The notes beneath the pieces are model-generated. The model did no database searches and was not told the DNA's origin. It was given only the letters and a program-made list of their open reading frames with translations. From Rutidosis leptorrhynchoides (lineage: Eukaryota; Streptophyta; Magnoliopsida; Asterales; Asteraceae), in contig NC_092338.1 in NCBI RefSeq assembly GCF_046630445.1, positions 345,903,501-345,967,500 on the forward strand: a stretch of DNA of 64,000 bases, given 5' to 3'. The position numbers and the translations under genes were made by a program. This document shows, in pieces, positions 10,204 to 22,083 of this stretch. Position 1 is the first letter of the stretch. Every line of letters starts with the position of its first letter.

Positions 10204-11999
10204 GATTAATATTATTATTAATCTTATAATTAGGAGTATTATTATTAGTATTATTGTACATAAAATACTACGACGAGGTCATGAGCAATTATTTTCAAAA
10301 CAAGCTTTTCGAGCGGGATAGAGCTAAGGAAACTATAGGTTATAGCTATGGAGATTATGGGTAATGTTCATGGGTATTATTTGCAAGTCTAACCTAGTGT
10401 TTATCATCTCCGTTGAGTCTACGTACTATCCTGCAATATTGAATCACAATATTGATACGTGAGCATTCATATCTTATCTTTTATATATTAATAGTGTATA
10501 CATGTCTAGTGCTCGAGTATATATGTTTATGCATGCTAGTATGCTAAATTTCGTCGTTAAACAGTTTATGATGAATCACGAATTAAATACATATATTACT
10601 AATAAAAGGTATATGATATGCATGTTTTTGGAAAGCTGGCGAAAAATCTATAATTTTTCATTTAGATATCGTATGATTTCGATGAACGAATTAAAAGATA
10701 TGATCAACTGAATTATGATTGACGTTAATTGAAATTGCTTTTGAATCTGCAATTAATATTTAAACAACTTGTTTATAAGATTGATAAATTGAATTTTTAA
10801 ATATTACCAGCGGAGTAAATGAATTCTTATATAAGGAACGTCTCGTTTTGTTGAACAATTGTCAAAATTGATTGTTTTATCATATTTTAAAGCCTTATAA
10901 AAACTATAGTTTAATTTTACAAAAATTAGGAAACTATGTGAAATGTTAAAATGTTTCGATTGCCATGATCATTCAACTATTGTATTGAGTCAGATTGACT
11001 TTTTGAAATGACTTTTGATAACTTTTGTATGTCGATCTCGAGCATTAGGATTGTGATACACTATGACCTGACCTAGCTTGATAGACAATTATTGACCAAC
11101 ATATGTTCTCTAGGTTGAGATCTACGGTTATTTGGTATTCCAAGTTTCGGTCACATTTTGGTGAACGACTTTATGTGCTGCTAAGGTGAGTTTATAGATC
11201 CCTTTTTAAATGCTTTAAATATTTTGGGCTGAGAATACATATACAAGTACATACTTAATTCTACACTGAGTTTGAACCGAAAATCCCTTAGGTTTGGTAA
11301 CTAGTAACTGCCAGTTATAAGAACTGGTGGGCACGAGTAGTAGTATATGGATCCATAGGGCTTGATATCCCCGTCCGAGCTAGAGAACTAGCCTTTTAAC
11401 GGACGTATGCTATTTGAGAAGCGTACACGTTGGTTTGCGTGTATTATTAAGATGATTATACAAAGGGTATAAATTATATATACGTTAGGTTTAGTTACCA
11501 GGGTGCTCAATTTCGTAGAATATTTTGATAAACATTTCTGGATGAAACAACTGAAATCTTGTGATCCACCTTTATGTACAGATTATGCAAAATATTAAAA
11601 CTATGAACTCACCAACCTTTGTGTTGACACTTGTTAGCATGTTTATTCTCAGGTTCCCTAGAAGTCTTTCGCTGTTTGCTTATATGCTAGACAAGCTATA
11701 TGCATGGAGTCTTACATGGCATATTTTTCAAGAAAAAGTTGCATTCACCAAATCATCACCATGTATCTTATTTTGACTGCATTGTCAACGGAAGTACTAT
11801 TGTAAACTATTATATTACGGTGATTGTCTATATGTAGAAATCATCAGATGTCGAAAACCTTTGATTTAAATATTCATTTATGGTGTGCCTTTTCAAAAGA
11901 ATGCAATATTTACAAAACGTATCATATAGAGGTCAAATACCTCGCAATGAAATCGATGAATGACGTGTTCGTCCATATAGATTTGGAGCGATCGTCACA

Positions 12000-12770
12000 A
12001 CTTGACCTTCCAGCCGATCTTCGGCAGAGGGTAATTCTCTTTTGGGCATGCTTTGTTGATGTCCTTGTAATTGACAAACATGCGCCAAGATTCTTCTGCC
12101 TTTTTTACCATCATGGGGTTCGCCACCCACGTTTGATATTTTACTTTTTTCATTATACCGGCATCGACCAGCCATTGTACTTCGTTATCCAGGAATTCGC
12201 TTCGTTCTAGCACCATTGCTCTTTTCTTCTGAACAACTGGTGTGATATTCGAGTTTACGTTTAGCCGGTGTTGGGCTATTTCTCGTGGGACACCCGTCAT
12301 GTCGGATGGCTCCCAGGCGAAGACATCAATATTTGCTGCTAAGAGTTTACAGAGTGTGTCCCTCGCGTTGATGCTCAAGGTAGCGCCGATCTGGATCCGC
12401 TGGTCTAGATGCTTGGGATTCGGGGATACGTAACCGTTATCATGGATTATAATATCATTGGTTCCTTTGAATATCTGCATACATTCGATTGGTTCCAATC
12501 CTTGCGTCCGGATCGTGGCTACTCCGGCTGGAGTTGGGAACTTCAACATGCCGTGTACCGTTGACGTAATTACACTAAAATTCTGCATGGAGTTACGTCC
12601 TAGGATAACATTATACCGTGAGTCTGTTTTGACTATAGAAAATTCGATGTCTGCAGTGCTTTGGAAGGGTAATGTTCCTAAAACGACCTCCAGCGTGATG
12701 GAGCCCACCGGCCAGGTTGCAGCGCTGTTGAATCCTGCTAGTGGCGGCTTTCTTCCACCGTCGGATGCTT
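12000..12770 (-). pseudogene. E2 protease tail and N-terminal reverse transcriptase
   Basis: The open frame is 12942-11995 (315 residues). Residues about 60-145 (PPLAGFNSAATWPVGSITL ... RYNVILGR ... LKFPTPAGVATI) are the C-terminal half of a Tat-type aspartic protease; the D-T/S-G active site is not present. Residues about 180-313 are the linker and the first part of reverse transcriptase (FAWEPSDMTGV, RMFVNYKDINKACP). The frame ends at the LTR junction after WKVK, so the catalytic palm of RT, with its YxDD motif, is absent. Residues 1-58 do not resemble Tat pol and may be unrelated sequence joined by deletion of gag. Confidence 0.8.
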
Positions 12771-12937
12771 TCTGGTAGCTGCAGAAAACAATGTTTAAAC
12801 ATGACCTCTGCCCCCGCACCGGTGTAGGTGTATATTCACCCAATTTGGAAATTGGAGATGTGTGCCCGTATGATAACAGGGTCTGAAGATGGGTTAATAT
12901 TGAACAATGAAGGGAAGACGATTGGTTCGTGCATTCA

Positions 12938-13090
12938 TTCATCTAACACCCCTGATTTTCGTCGTTGTCCCACGACCCATGAGTGAATCATGTGCACATC
13001 AGCATCGTCGGTGCTGTTTGTGCTTGTTTCTTCGTCTTCCAGGTCATTAGGGTGAGTAGTGATTAATTTCGTACCTTTAGATAGTGCCAT
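12938..13090 (-). CDS. short ORF upstream of E2 protease, unidentified
   Basis: An ATG at 13090 opens a 50-residue frame starting MALSKGTKL with an acidic centre (EDEETSTNSTDDADVH) and ending next to the ATG at 12942 of the following frame. I do not recognise it. It lies where the leader and gag of E2 would be and downstream of a TATA-like motif at about 13416-13424 (minus), so it may be a gag start truncated by deletion. The longer frame from 13180 has no additional support. Confidence 0.25.
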
Positions 13091-14071
13091 TTGATCAAAC
13101 CAAAATCGACTAGTATGAATAGGTTTCGGGTTTGAGTGCTTGATTTGGGAAAAAGAGTGGATCGAATGTTTTAACTCCAATAATTGTGCAAACCCTGATT
13201 TGAAATCTGGATTTCAAGGGCGTAAAACAATCGATTGGATTAACCTTATTCGATCAGAATCGAATAAGTTAATATCTAAAAGTGAGGATTAATTCCGATG
13301 ACGATCGGAGTATTGATCGAAATTGTGTTAACGACTGGAGAAATGCTACCGTAATTAATTTGGGTAGAGTAACATTAATGCATCTAGTGTTGTTGAATAA
13401 ATGATCTTGTTCGTGTATTTATAGATGTTATGAGGGAATGGTGACGTGGCACATGTCCCTTTCATGGTTGTAACAAACTTTGCCAATCACGAGGGATGAC
13501 ATGGCACCTGTCCCTTTCATGGGAATAATCGAGCAGATCCTAACAAACTTTCCTAGATTCGTGGGCTGACGTAGCATGCAACTTGCTTATATGTTTGTTC
13601 TGGGATCGAGTACTCGTTCCGAGATGAAGTGTCTGTCCCAAGACAGTTCTTGTCCCGGGAAGGTATCTTTATACCGGGTTGGAATATTCGACCGGGAAGT
13701 AGTGACGGTACCGACAGTATGTTGGTCCTCGGCTAAGATGTCACGGAGCACTTAGTTCAACCGGGAAGGTTTTGCTTTATATTTACTCCAAGTGTTTCTT
13801 CACGGTGCTAGTCACCATGACTGGCTATATGATGCCGGTAACGTGCATGCCATCCGGGCTGGGTTTTTATATGATGCTCCCGACTAGTCGTTCATCCGGC
13901 GTGGTCCCTTTCATGGTATGTTCACAAGTAATCTCCGGATCAAGTTACTGAGATGATGCCGGATGATGTTGGGAAGGAGCCCTTCTTCCGGGATGGACCG
14001 TGCCGGGAAAGATCCTAGCCGAGCGCTACTTGTTAGTGTCGTTTTGAGACAGATCATTATGCGTATGATTA
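13091..14071 (-). other. non-coding interval, possible 5' LTR/U3 of E2
   Basis: No ORF is supported. The minus strand has CTATAAATACACG at about 13413-13425, a good TATA box. Upstream of it (plus coordinates 13441-13522) two near-identical segments contain GGCACATGTCCCTTTCATGG and GGCACCTGTCCCTTTCATGG, one next to TGACGTGGCA, an ACGT-core bZIP-type site. The region is richer in GC than its surroundings. It reads like an LTR promoter, but no PBS or partner LTR could be found, so this is inference. Confidence 0.35.
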
Positions 14072-14841
14072 ATACTGTTTGAGAAAAGTGAGGAGTTAGA
14101 TTAATGTTCTGAAGAGAGTCCAATACAAAAGAAAAAAACAATAAAAATAAAGGAAAACATAAAAGTAAACAAGAAAAACAAGAAAATGGAATGAAACTGT
14201 GTCGCTCGACTAACGGTAATTGGCAATGCCATCACGGAGTGGGCTGACAGTGAAAAGTAGTGTCTCGGATGGATCATTTGTGTGTGACATTGTCCGTTCC
14301 CAGGTAGTTTACACAAAACTATATTGGTAGTCTTTTTCTTTTTGAAATTATGTCAATCGTCCCTATGGTTTCATAAATGCACGATGCGAGTCTTTTAAAT
14401 AATGAAAATTAAATGGATCCGTTAAATAATTACATATGTATGGCACATGATGCACTCAGTAGTTGATGAGACCATTTCATTTAACTTAATACGGTGATCT
14501 TTGAAAAATCTTATAAGTTGAATGAGTAATCAGCATGGAGCGAGCTGGTTATATATTTATTGACATATACATCTCCAACTGAGTAAGAACTATACTGAAG
14601 AATAACTGTACCAATAGTACTTTGGAAAAAAAAAAATTAAGAAAGTATTAGGCCATGATACAAATTTAGTATCAATGCAAAAATTGCGGTACAATTCACG
14701 CCGTCTTCATGCAAAGCAAAACAAATCGCCTCAAAATAAAGATGAAATTCAACTATTTCCTCCTACATACACAAAACAAAAACTAAAAATTAAGTCAGAC
14801 ATTAGGAATCAAGAGTTGCACCGACAGATTCATGATTAGAG
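14072..14841. repeat. direct repeat copy 1 (about 770 bp)
   Basis: From ATACTGTTTGAGAAAAG to CAGATTCATGATTAGAG this matches 16099-16935 with few substitutions. It lacks about 65 bp present in copy 2 after TCCCAGG. No coding frame is shared that looks real. Confidence 0.85.
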
Positions 14842-16098
14842 CCCTAACACGGGGTTCCCATCCTTCGATGGTACTGCCAACATCGTCACGAATTGGGTTT
14901 CCTCCTAACACATGTGTGGGTGACAAATGAGAACATTCGATGTCGATATCGCCGTTAAAAAAATAGTGATAGATGAAAGTTCTCAAAGGCTTATAAGCAT
15001 ACATTTGTTTATTTCATTTTCGATGTGGGACACAATTAACCGATTAGCTCCAACAATCACCTCCATTATCAGTTTTTTTCACACTACTCCCATAGACACG
15101 TTCGTTACCATCTCGAATTTTCTCAGACCCCCAACTTATTTCCCGATAACGTTCGTAGTCATCTTGGTTTGAACGTCCGCTACCATTTTGCGTCGTCCAC
15201 ACATTTGGGCTATAACCGTAGCTCTCATACCACTTGTAACATTAATTTAGGTCTAACAACATGTACAACAAATAATCTCATGAGTCCCAAAGTACTTTAA
15301 AACTAATTGGTGATATAGAGAGGTTCCTCTAAGCTTATAAGCATACATTTGTCTCTTTCATTTTTCGATGTGGGACACATTTAACCGATTAACTGCAACT
15401 AAAATTACTCATTAACCTTTTGTTTGCTAAAACTCGATCCATTTCGATTGTGATTGGTTGTTATTTTCGAATTTGTAATTTCGTTATGATAATTAAGAGT
15501 TAGAAATAAGTGTTTTAATGTTGTTTCCTTGTCAAAGAAGAAACTAAGACAAAATATCCTAATATGTGCTTTAAAGAAAAATTGTAGATTGATGTTTGAA
15601 TTGTTTATATGAATTCTATGTATGTATATATAGTGGTAAAAAGGTTTAAAAAAATGAATTTTCGTCGTTGCCAACTCACACAAATCGAATTTTTTATACT
15701 GTTTAGCCATTGAAAATGAGAAACACACAAATGTTCTGGGCTAGAAGTTTTTGGAAATGCTACTTGAAATCTCATCTGAAATGGCAGTATGAAGAACACC
15801 TTATGATGGTGATCTCTATTAGAAATAGTGACAAAAAAAACATCTAACTATGTGTGCTCTAGACATTTATGTTGTATGTGAAATACTCAAGACTTAAGCG
15901 TTGACCAAAATATCGTATTTGATTTGATTTAATTTAATTTGATCCTCGTACCATCTATCTCCATGTTCTTCAATAACCTTGGAAAGTAGTTATGGAGAAA
16001 ATCACTTAACTACCATAATTTTTGGCCATGCATGCAGTCATAAAGTTATTCAGAGCACTGAGAGTGGTGACAACGTCCACGATATTGACTCCCAAAAT
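14842..16098. other. 1257 bp between the direct repeats, no gene recognised
   Basis: AT-rich sequence without a supported ORF. The phrase TTTTCGATGTGGGACACA with flanks (GCTTATAAGCATACATTTG, TTAACCGATTA) occurs twice, at about 14990-15043 and 15335-15392, a local duplication of roughly 55 bp. This could be the internal part of a small non-autonomous element if the flanking repeats are LTRs. Confidence 0.4.
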
Positions 16099-16935
16099 AT
16101 ACTGTTTGAGAAAAGTGAGGAGTTAGATTAATGTTCTAAAGAGTGTCTAAGACAAAAGAAAAAAACAATAAAAATAAAGGAAAACATAAAAGTAAACAAG
16201 AAAAACAAGCAAATGGAATGAAACTGTGTCGCTCGACTAACGGTCCTTGGCAATGCCATCACGGAGTGGGCCGACATTGAAAAGTATTGTCTCGGATGGA
16301 TCATTTGTGTGTGACATTGTCCGCTCCCAGGGCTCTTGTATGTGAATACTATATATATTTTATATAGTATATATTTAGAGTAAATTACATCGTTGGTCCA
16401 TGTAGTTTACACAAAACTATATTGGTAGTCTTTTCTTTTTGAAATTATGTCAATCGTCCCTATCGTTTCATAAATGCACAATGCGAGTCTTTTAAATAAC
16501 AACAATTAAATGGATCCATTAAGTATTTACATATGTATGGCACATGACGCACTCAGTAGTTGATGAGACCATTCCATTTAACTTAATACGGTGATCTTTG
16601 AAAAATCTTATAAGTTGAATGAGTAATCAGCATGGAGCGAGCTGGTGATATATTTATTGACATATACATCTCCAACTGAGTAAGAGCTATACTGAAGAAT
16701 AAATGTACTAATAGTACTTTGGAAACAAATTTAAGAAAGTATCTAGCCATGATACAAATTTAGTATCAATGCAAAAACTGCGGTACAATTCACGCCGTCT
16801 TCATGCAATGCAAAACGAATCGCCTCGAAATAAAGATGAAATTCAATTATTTCCTCCTACATACACAAAATAAAAACTGAAAATTAAGTCTGACATTAGG
16901 AATCAAGAGTTGCACCGACAGATTCATGATTAGAG
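16099..16935. repeat. direct repeat copy 2 (about 837 bp)
   Basis: Second copy of the 14072-14841 repeat. It contains an extra 65 bp at about 16331-16397 rich in TATATAGTATA, either an insertion here or a deletion in copy 1. Confidence 0.85.
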
Positions 16936-17120
16936 TTTGTGCATGTGAGATTGATTGGGTAGTGGAAAAAATGATATAAGCAGATAATCACACAATGGAT
17001 CAATGATCCTAAAATCCTTTACAAGCTAACCTTTTATATCTTAACACGACAGTAATCAATTGACCAGTATATTAACACTAGAGGTGGTAAACAAAGCGAG
17101 ACAAACTTCTTTATCCATAA

Positions 17121-17158
<38 letters not shown>

Positions 17159-17311
17159 TTACCTTTTCTGTCTTAACAAGCAGAGATATGCATGGTATTC
17201 TTGTTCAACTTCTCACTGATTGATCTTTAATAAACACAATTCATATTGGTTAAAAATATAGAAAATAAACAGAATTCAATACCTAATCAATTAAATTATC
17301 GTAGTGCATTT
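16936..17311. other. non-coding flank with a (GA)n microsatellite
   Basis: (GA)n runs from about 17116 to 17157 with one interruption. Nothing else is recognised up to the start of the E3 solo LTR; the last five bases CATTT may be its TSD. Confidence 0.5.
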
Positions 17312-17532
17312 TGATCAAGCATAAAATAGTCCAAGATGTTCGGTCTATGCAAGATCAATAAATAAGGGGGATTTAAGGGTTCCTTGAGTTTAACTCTCTG
17401 GTACGGAGCACCGTGAGTAACTCTAATATAAGATTATGATCTCAGAAAGGGTATTTAAACATGACCCACCATCATTTGGGTTAGCCGGAACTGATGACTT
17501 AAGGGCGGTGTTAGGGTTTATGTTATGACAAC

Positions 17533-18309
17533 TAATGATGCGCATAGCTGCACATCTATATGCGCTATATCAGATTAGCGTGCGTCACCCCACATAAGTC
17601 GCACGGGCTCATATCTTACATTGACTAGCGCGCAAACTCACCACACTTTAGCATTGATCTCACAAATATTGATTGCGCATTTGAGCATAGCATCGTACGT
17701 GGAAACAGATAAAGCTAGAAAGGTACTATGGCGACACAAAAGAAAAAAGGACACATGTGGTTGTACGATGCGATCCTGACATTGCTGGACGGACAGAAAA
17801 GGACAGCAGGGTATCAAGGGGATAGCACTAAGGTAGTGGCAGCACTTTTTCAGCTTTTTGGAATAAAAGGATAGAGACAATACGACGTGGCAACATCATA
17901 TCCCTTTTTGTCCCCCTTACGTGGCACTAAGGGACAAAAAGCCAACAAGTATAAATATGTGTAACTAGAACAAAGACGATCATCCAGAATTACATCACAT
18001 TTCACCTACAAGAATACTAACAAGTATTTTCACCTCAGCTAACCCGCGTGACCGGTACAACAATCACAAAGACTTAGCGATTTCAGGTAGCAACACCACG
18101 TAAATCCTAACATCGCCCTTGAGCCATCAACTCCGGTTAACCCGAATGATGGTGGGTTATGTTTAACCACCTTTTCTGAGATCATCATCTCGTATAAGGG
18201 TTATTCACGGTACTCCAAACTGGAGAGTTAAACTCAAAAAACCCTTAAACCCCTCATTATTGTTGATCTTGCATGAACCGAACCCCTTGGACTATTTTAT
18301 GCTTGATCA
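17533..18309 (+). repeat. 5' LTR of E4
   Basis: 777 bp, nearly identical in structure to 56329-57106. It has a TATA box TATAAATA at 17950-17957 preceded by an inverted repeat (17904-17941), and ends TTGATCA just before the PBS. Confidence 0.85.
17904..17941 (+). promoter_or_regulatory. inverted repeat around an ACGTGG core upstream of the TATA box
   Basis: Arms CTTTTTGTCCC (17904-17914) and GGGACAAAAAG (17931-17941) are perfect over 11 bp, with TTACGTGGCAC between. The same unit occurs in the 3' LTR (56700-56737) and in the older E3 LTR (57270-57305, minus), although E3 has diverged elsewhere. ACGTGG is the core of plant G-box/ABRE-type bZIP sites. Confidence 0.6.
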
Positions 18310-18311
18310 AA

Positions 18312-18328
18312 TGGCGCCATCCGTGGGA
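18312..18328 (+). promoter_or_regulatory. primer-binding site of E4
   Basis: TGGCGCCATCCGTGGGA starts two bases after the LTR end. The TGGCGCC start is common to PBSs of Tat and Athila elements, which are not of the initiator-methionine type. Confidence 0.7.
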
Positions 18329-18442
18329 CTCTAAGTTAAAAGGTTTTATTAAAATCTTTTTTCCTTAAAGTTCTTTACATTCAAAACGTTTCTTTTTTAT
18401 GTGTGTTTCAGTCCCAGGTAACTTTAAGCGTATTGCGAAGAA

Positions 18443-19185
18443 ATGACAAGTCAGCCGAAAGCCTTCAAAAGCGGTTCCAGCATGCCCCCAAGCACCACGT
18501 GTATCCAAACCTGCTATTACGCAGACGAGCAGTGGTATAAGTGCATTACCGACAAGGACCACTTTTCCCTCCTCACCGGAGACCCCTACTCAAGGTTTCA
18601 AACCCCGGAGGTTACTCGAACAATACCATGGGCAACGAACACCACGTACGTCCGAACCATTCCCATTTACGTTAGTGCGTATGGCTCATCTACACACTGT
18701 ATAAACACTGAATTCTCAAGTATCGAGTCGTACACGCCCACTACACCGGCCAGCGAGATAGAGGCCTTGCAATTGGGCCTTTATACGCGAGAAATGAACA
18801 TACAGAGCACTCAAGTGAGCTCAGGGTTGTATCGAACAACGCCGTTAGCGGAACCACGTCCTACCCCAACAGTCTATGCCTCCCAGCAGACACCTCTAAA
18901 CGCAGCATCGAACTTTGCACCAAGCACCCGAACACTTGAAGCGCCCAAAACCAAGCCAAATTGATTTATTCGCTGATGAAAGCTGCACCAGATGATATGT
19001 TTGAAGACTTCGAGCAGCCAGAAAAAGCGGCACTCATGATTAGAAATTTGTTCACAGGCATGAAGGGAGTTAGTGTTAAGCCTAACTTTGAGACTGCGCC
19101 TACCTCCGAAGAATTTGTGTCTCATACACTTAACTACCATGCTCCTACGTTGCCCACAATTCCGCTCACACTAGGATACTATGAC
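18443..19185 (+). pseudogene. gag of E4, first part, cut by the E5 insertion
   Basis: The frame from 18443 (MTSQPKAFKSGS) runs to a TGA at 18962-18964 and is overlapped by a second frame from 18961 that continues (MIRNLFTGMKGVSVKP ... LTLGYYD) to the E5 boundary at 19185, so there is a frameshift near 18955. The first part is a serine/threonine/proline-rich N-terminus, the second approaches the conserved gag capsid region. The protein sequence resumes at 51056 with GLMNPDDFLQKYEG. Gag would form the virus-like particle. This copy is disrupted by the insertion as well as by the frameshift. Confidence 0.75.
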
Positions 19186-22047
19186 TGTAATACCCTATCA
19201 GAATCCACTAACGGTGTATTAACTCCGGTCCCACAGTTTAGTGGTCACGCCCTCTACATGAGACGTTTCTGAAAAGTATTAGCATTAATTATCAAAACAA
19301 AGTCATTTATTAAAGAAATGTAACTGAAAAGTAGTTGACGCAAACGACCAATGTAAATAACTCAAAGCATAAATTAAAACATCGTTTTCAATGTGAATAT
19401 GTGTTCTTGAAATAATAGTAATAAAATATGCTGGACATCGTCCAGTTCTAACAGTAGACAAGCATAACAACTTCTGTATAGCGGAAGCACTACCTCTATG
19501 AACCTGAGATAAAAACATGCAAAATGTCAACGAAAACATTAAGTGAAATCTACAGGTTTAGTAAAGCATTTCGTAAGTTAGGCCACAAGATTCCTGAAAA
19601 GCATCGTAAAAAGCATACATTATCATGAGCACTTGATTATATAACGTTAACCCACTGATAGCTAGGCTACACGTCTTTCCTTTACCCTTTCTAAGTATAC
19701 ACCGATCAAGTGTACAAGTAACAACAAAATAAGCACCCGTTATGTTGGGGTGAGGTTTGCCAAACCTAACGGTACCGTCACTATAAGTCGAGCTTACGTA
19801 AAGTAATTAATATAATCAAGCTAAGGGATTTTCGATCTGAACTCATATGTATATTCGTTTCAGTACTTGTGCCTAATATGTAAAACATTTGTAAAAAGCA
19901 TGTTATCTCATCCCTGTAAAAATATAGTAGGGACTGTAGACTCACCTTAGCAAACGCACTGAAATATCTTAGCAAAATCGTACTATAGTCGAACAATCTC
20001 GACCGAACAACGCAACCTAGTCAAATAGGTCACCTTAAGTATACATATAGGTCATGCTAGGTCAACCCATAGTGTACGCAAAGCCCTAGTGCTCAGACTG
20101 ACTCAACATGCAATTAAAAGTCAACTAGTTCAAGCAAGTCAACAAAGTCAACCAAAGTCAACTCAAAGTCAACTCAGTCAAAGTGGTCAACTAAAGTCAA
20201 ACATCTCAGTAGGTCATGCAATAATGGTCAACATGTCAAACCTAGGTCATGTAACATGTTATAGCTCGTAGTTTAGCAAATTGCACATTCTCAGTTTATC
20301 GCATGTCTTTAAAATATGTACATCGTAGAAAGAATCAAGTATAACATTTAGCACATAATTCCTAAAATCATGGCAAACTTCAGATCACAACTAGACTCAA
20401 AATAAATTCCAAAAAGTCTAACTTGACCCTCATACAATGTCTACAAGTCGGATATCAGAGAAGGTCTAGTTACGGTTTACCAAATAAGTTTCTGCTCGTG
20501 CGTTAGTTTCAAAACATTTCTCATAAAATATTGAAAATATATTTTGACGAACGGCCAATTGTAAATATCTCAAACCATCCCAAAGTTTTAGTGATAAAAT
20601 AATCAAAAACTTTCCTATAGCAAATTAGTACAGATTATCCAATCTTTACAGACTCTTCAGTTTTAATTAACAAACAGACATGTCATTTGACCAAGCCTAT
20701 ATCTCATGGCAAAATACGTTTTCAGAAGTTAGCATACAAATGAAATACATCAAGGAACATATAAAATAACATATTCTAGAAGATCAAAGCCTCAATAAAT
20801 TTCTAGTTCACTCTAGGTAATTTTGTTTAACTTTAAAAACAGATTCAACACACTTTAAAACACAAATCTTCGTTTTGACATAACCGAAGCATTACAAAAG
20901 CTTTTGACGCAAATCTCGAGTCTAACATGCATGATTTTTCACAAGGAATACAATAGTATGCAATTCATTAGCCAAATAACAAAGCACACAACTCATAAAA
21001 TTCGGATTACGAACTTAACCTAGTCAAAACTTCGATTAAGCATATCTTGAGCATACGATAACGAAATCAAGCGAAATCAAAGTCCAAAATTAATAAATTT
21101 TCGATATATAATCATATAAACATAGTACAAGATCAGATCACAAGTCAATTTTATCAGATCATTAAGATACAAATTCATTTTTCATGCAAACAACATCAAC
21201 TGATCAATCAAACGATAAACGACAACACAAAACATCATTAATTAAGCACTAGACTTGATTACACTATGTAATTGATAAAAAACTGATTTATAACAATTAG
21301 GGTTTGCAAATATACCTCAAAAACAAAATTTATTAATGCTAGGATGTGTAGAACGATCTAGCGAAGAACCTTTATGCACAACGTTTGATCTAATTTCAAC
21401 TTGATGATGGGGTTTTGGTGGTGGTGAGTGTCGACGGTCACAAGGGAGGGAGAAGGAGAAAAAAATTGACCAAAAAGAAAGAACGAAGGGTTTGTGGGTT
21501 TACTTCTCCTTTTATATCTAGGTTTAGGGCCTCTAATTAGTCCACTAGCACACCACTTAGCCCAAAACAAGTCCAAAAGGGGTCTATGGGGGGTGTATTC
21601 AGCCGAATGGCCCGATAGGGATGTTCCTGGGCATGTTTTGCTTAATTTCTTGTATGCGCGTGGTCCGTTTCGAGTGTCGTTAACCGTACCGGGTCTCCGG
21701 AACGTTAACTAGTCGTTGAAACGCAATCACCGAATTTAATTCATTAAATATATAATAAATTAAATAAGTTCTTCGCAAAATCAATAATTATTAAAAATAA
21801 TTATTTCACCGTTTTTCTGAGTCCCGTAAACTGAAAAAGCTTTCTAGGCGATTAACTTAATCGTAACGTTTTCTAGTTACTTCGCTACCCGAAATAAGTT
21901 CATAAATTAATATATCATATTAATTCAAGTAACCTACTAGGATCAAGTATGCATTTAATTCTGTTAAATACACAAAGTCTAAGTAATCACCGTTAAATAT
22001 TTAACGGACAAGTAACTATAGTAAACGGAAAAAGTCGGGTTGTTACA
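19186..22047 (-). repeat. 3' LTR of E5 (2862 bp)
   Basis: Pairs with the split copy 35570-35934 plus 48569-51055 (about 2852 bp). The minus strand has GATATAAAAGGAG at about 21507-21519, the predicted TATA box. A cluster of GTCAA motifs lies at 20119-20231. The many short ORFs inside are not supported as genes. Confidence 0.9.
20119..20231 (-). promoter_or_regulatory. cluster of W-box-like TTGAC motifs in the E5 LTR
   Basis: At least nine (A/G)GTCAA units fall within about 115 bp, giving TTGAC(C/T) on the minus strand, the core bound by plant WRKY factors. The same cluster with a few substitutions is at 49137-49222 in the other LTR. It lies about 1.3 kb downstream of the predicted TATA box, so it may be an internal enhancer or simply a short tandem expansion. 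Confidence 0.5.
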
Positions 22048-22083
22048 TTACCCACCTGTTATGAAAAATTTCGTCCCGAAATT

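Larger units (their letters stand above)
8916..11999 (+). mobile_element. solo LTR of the E1/E7 superfamily inside E2
   Basis: The right end TCGTCACA at 11999 abuts E2 RT sequence coding WKVK. The reverse complement of 11890-11999 contains the block TTGACCTCTATATGATACG shared with the E1 and E7 LTRs. At the left the sequence AAATTTAAACTTAATC and GACACGATAAGC match the LTR start of E1 about 25 bp inward, so the first 25 bp are missing. LTR-forward orientation is plus. It carries (TA)n tracts at 9081-9155 and 9414-9478, a TATA box at 10080, two palindromes just upstream and (TTA)n at 10138-10201. No internal region or second LTR is present. Length is about 3.08 kb against 4.15 kb for E1. Confidence 0.75.
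7006..13090 (-). mobile_element. E2: Tat-lineage Ty3/gypsy pol relic, interrupted by a solo LTR
   Basis: Read on the minus strand, the domains are protease tail, N-terminal reverse transcriptase, [solo LTR insertion], connection/RNase H, second RNase H (aRNH), zinc-finger region and integrase. The order and the second RNase H are the hallmark of the plant Tat/Ogre lineage. gag and the protease active site are missing, the RT core including its catalytic aspartates is missing, and the integrase has stops, so the copy is dead. Boundaries are approximate because no LTR pair was found: 13091-14071 is a possible 5' LTR. Confidence 0.8.
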
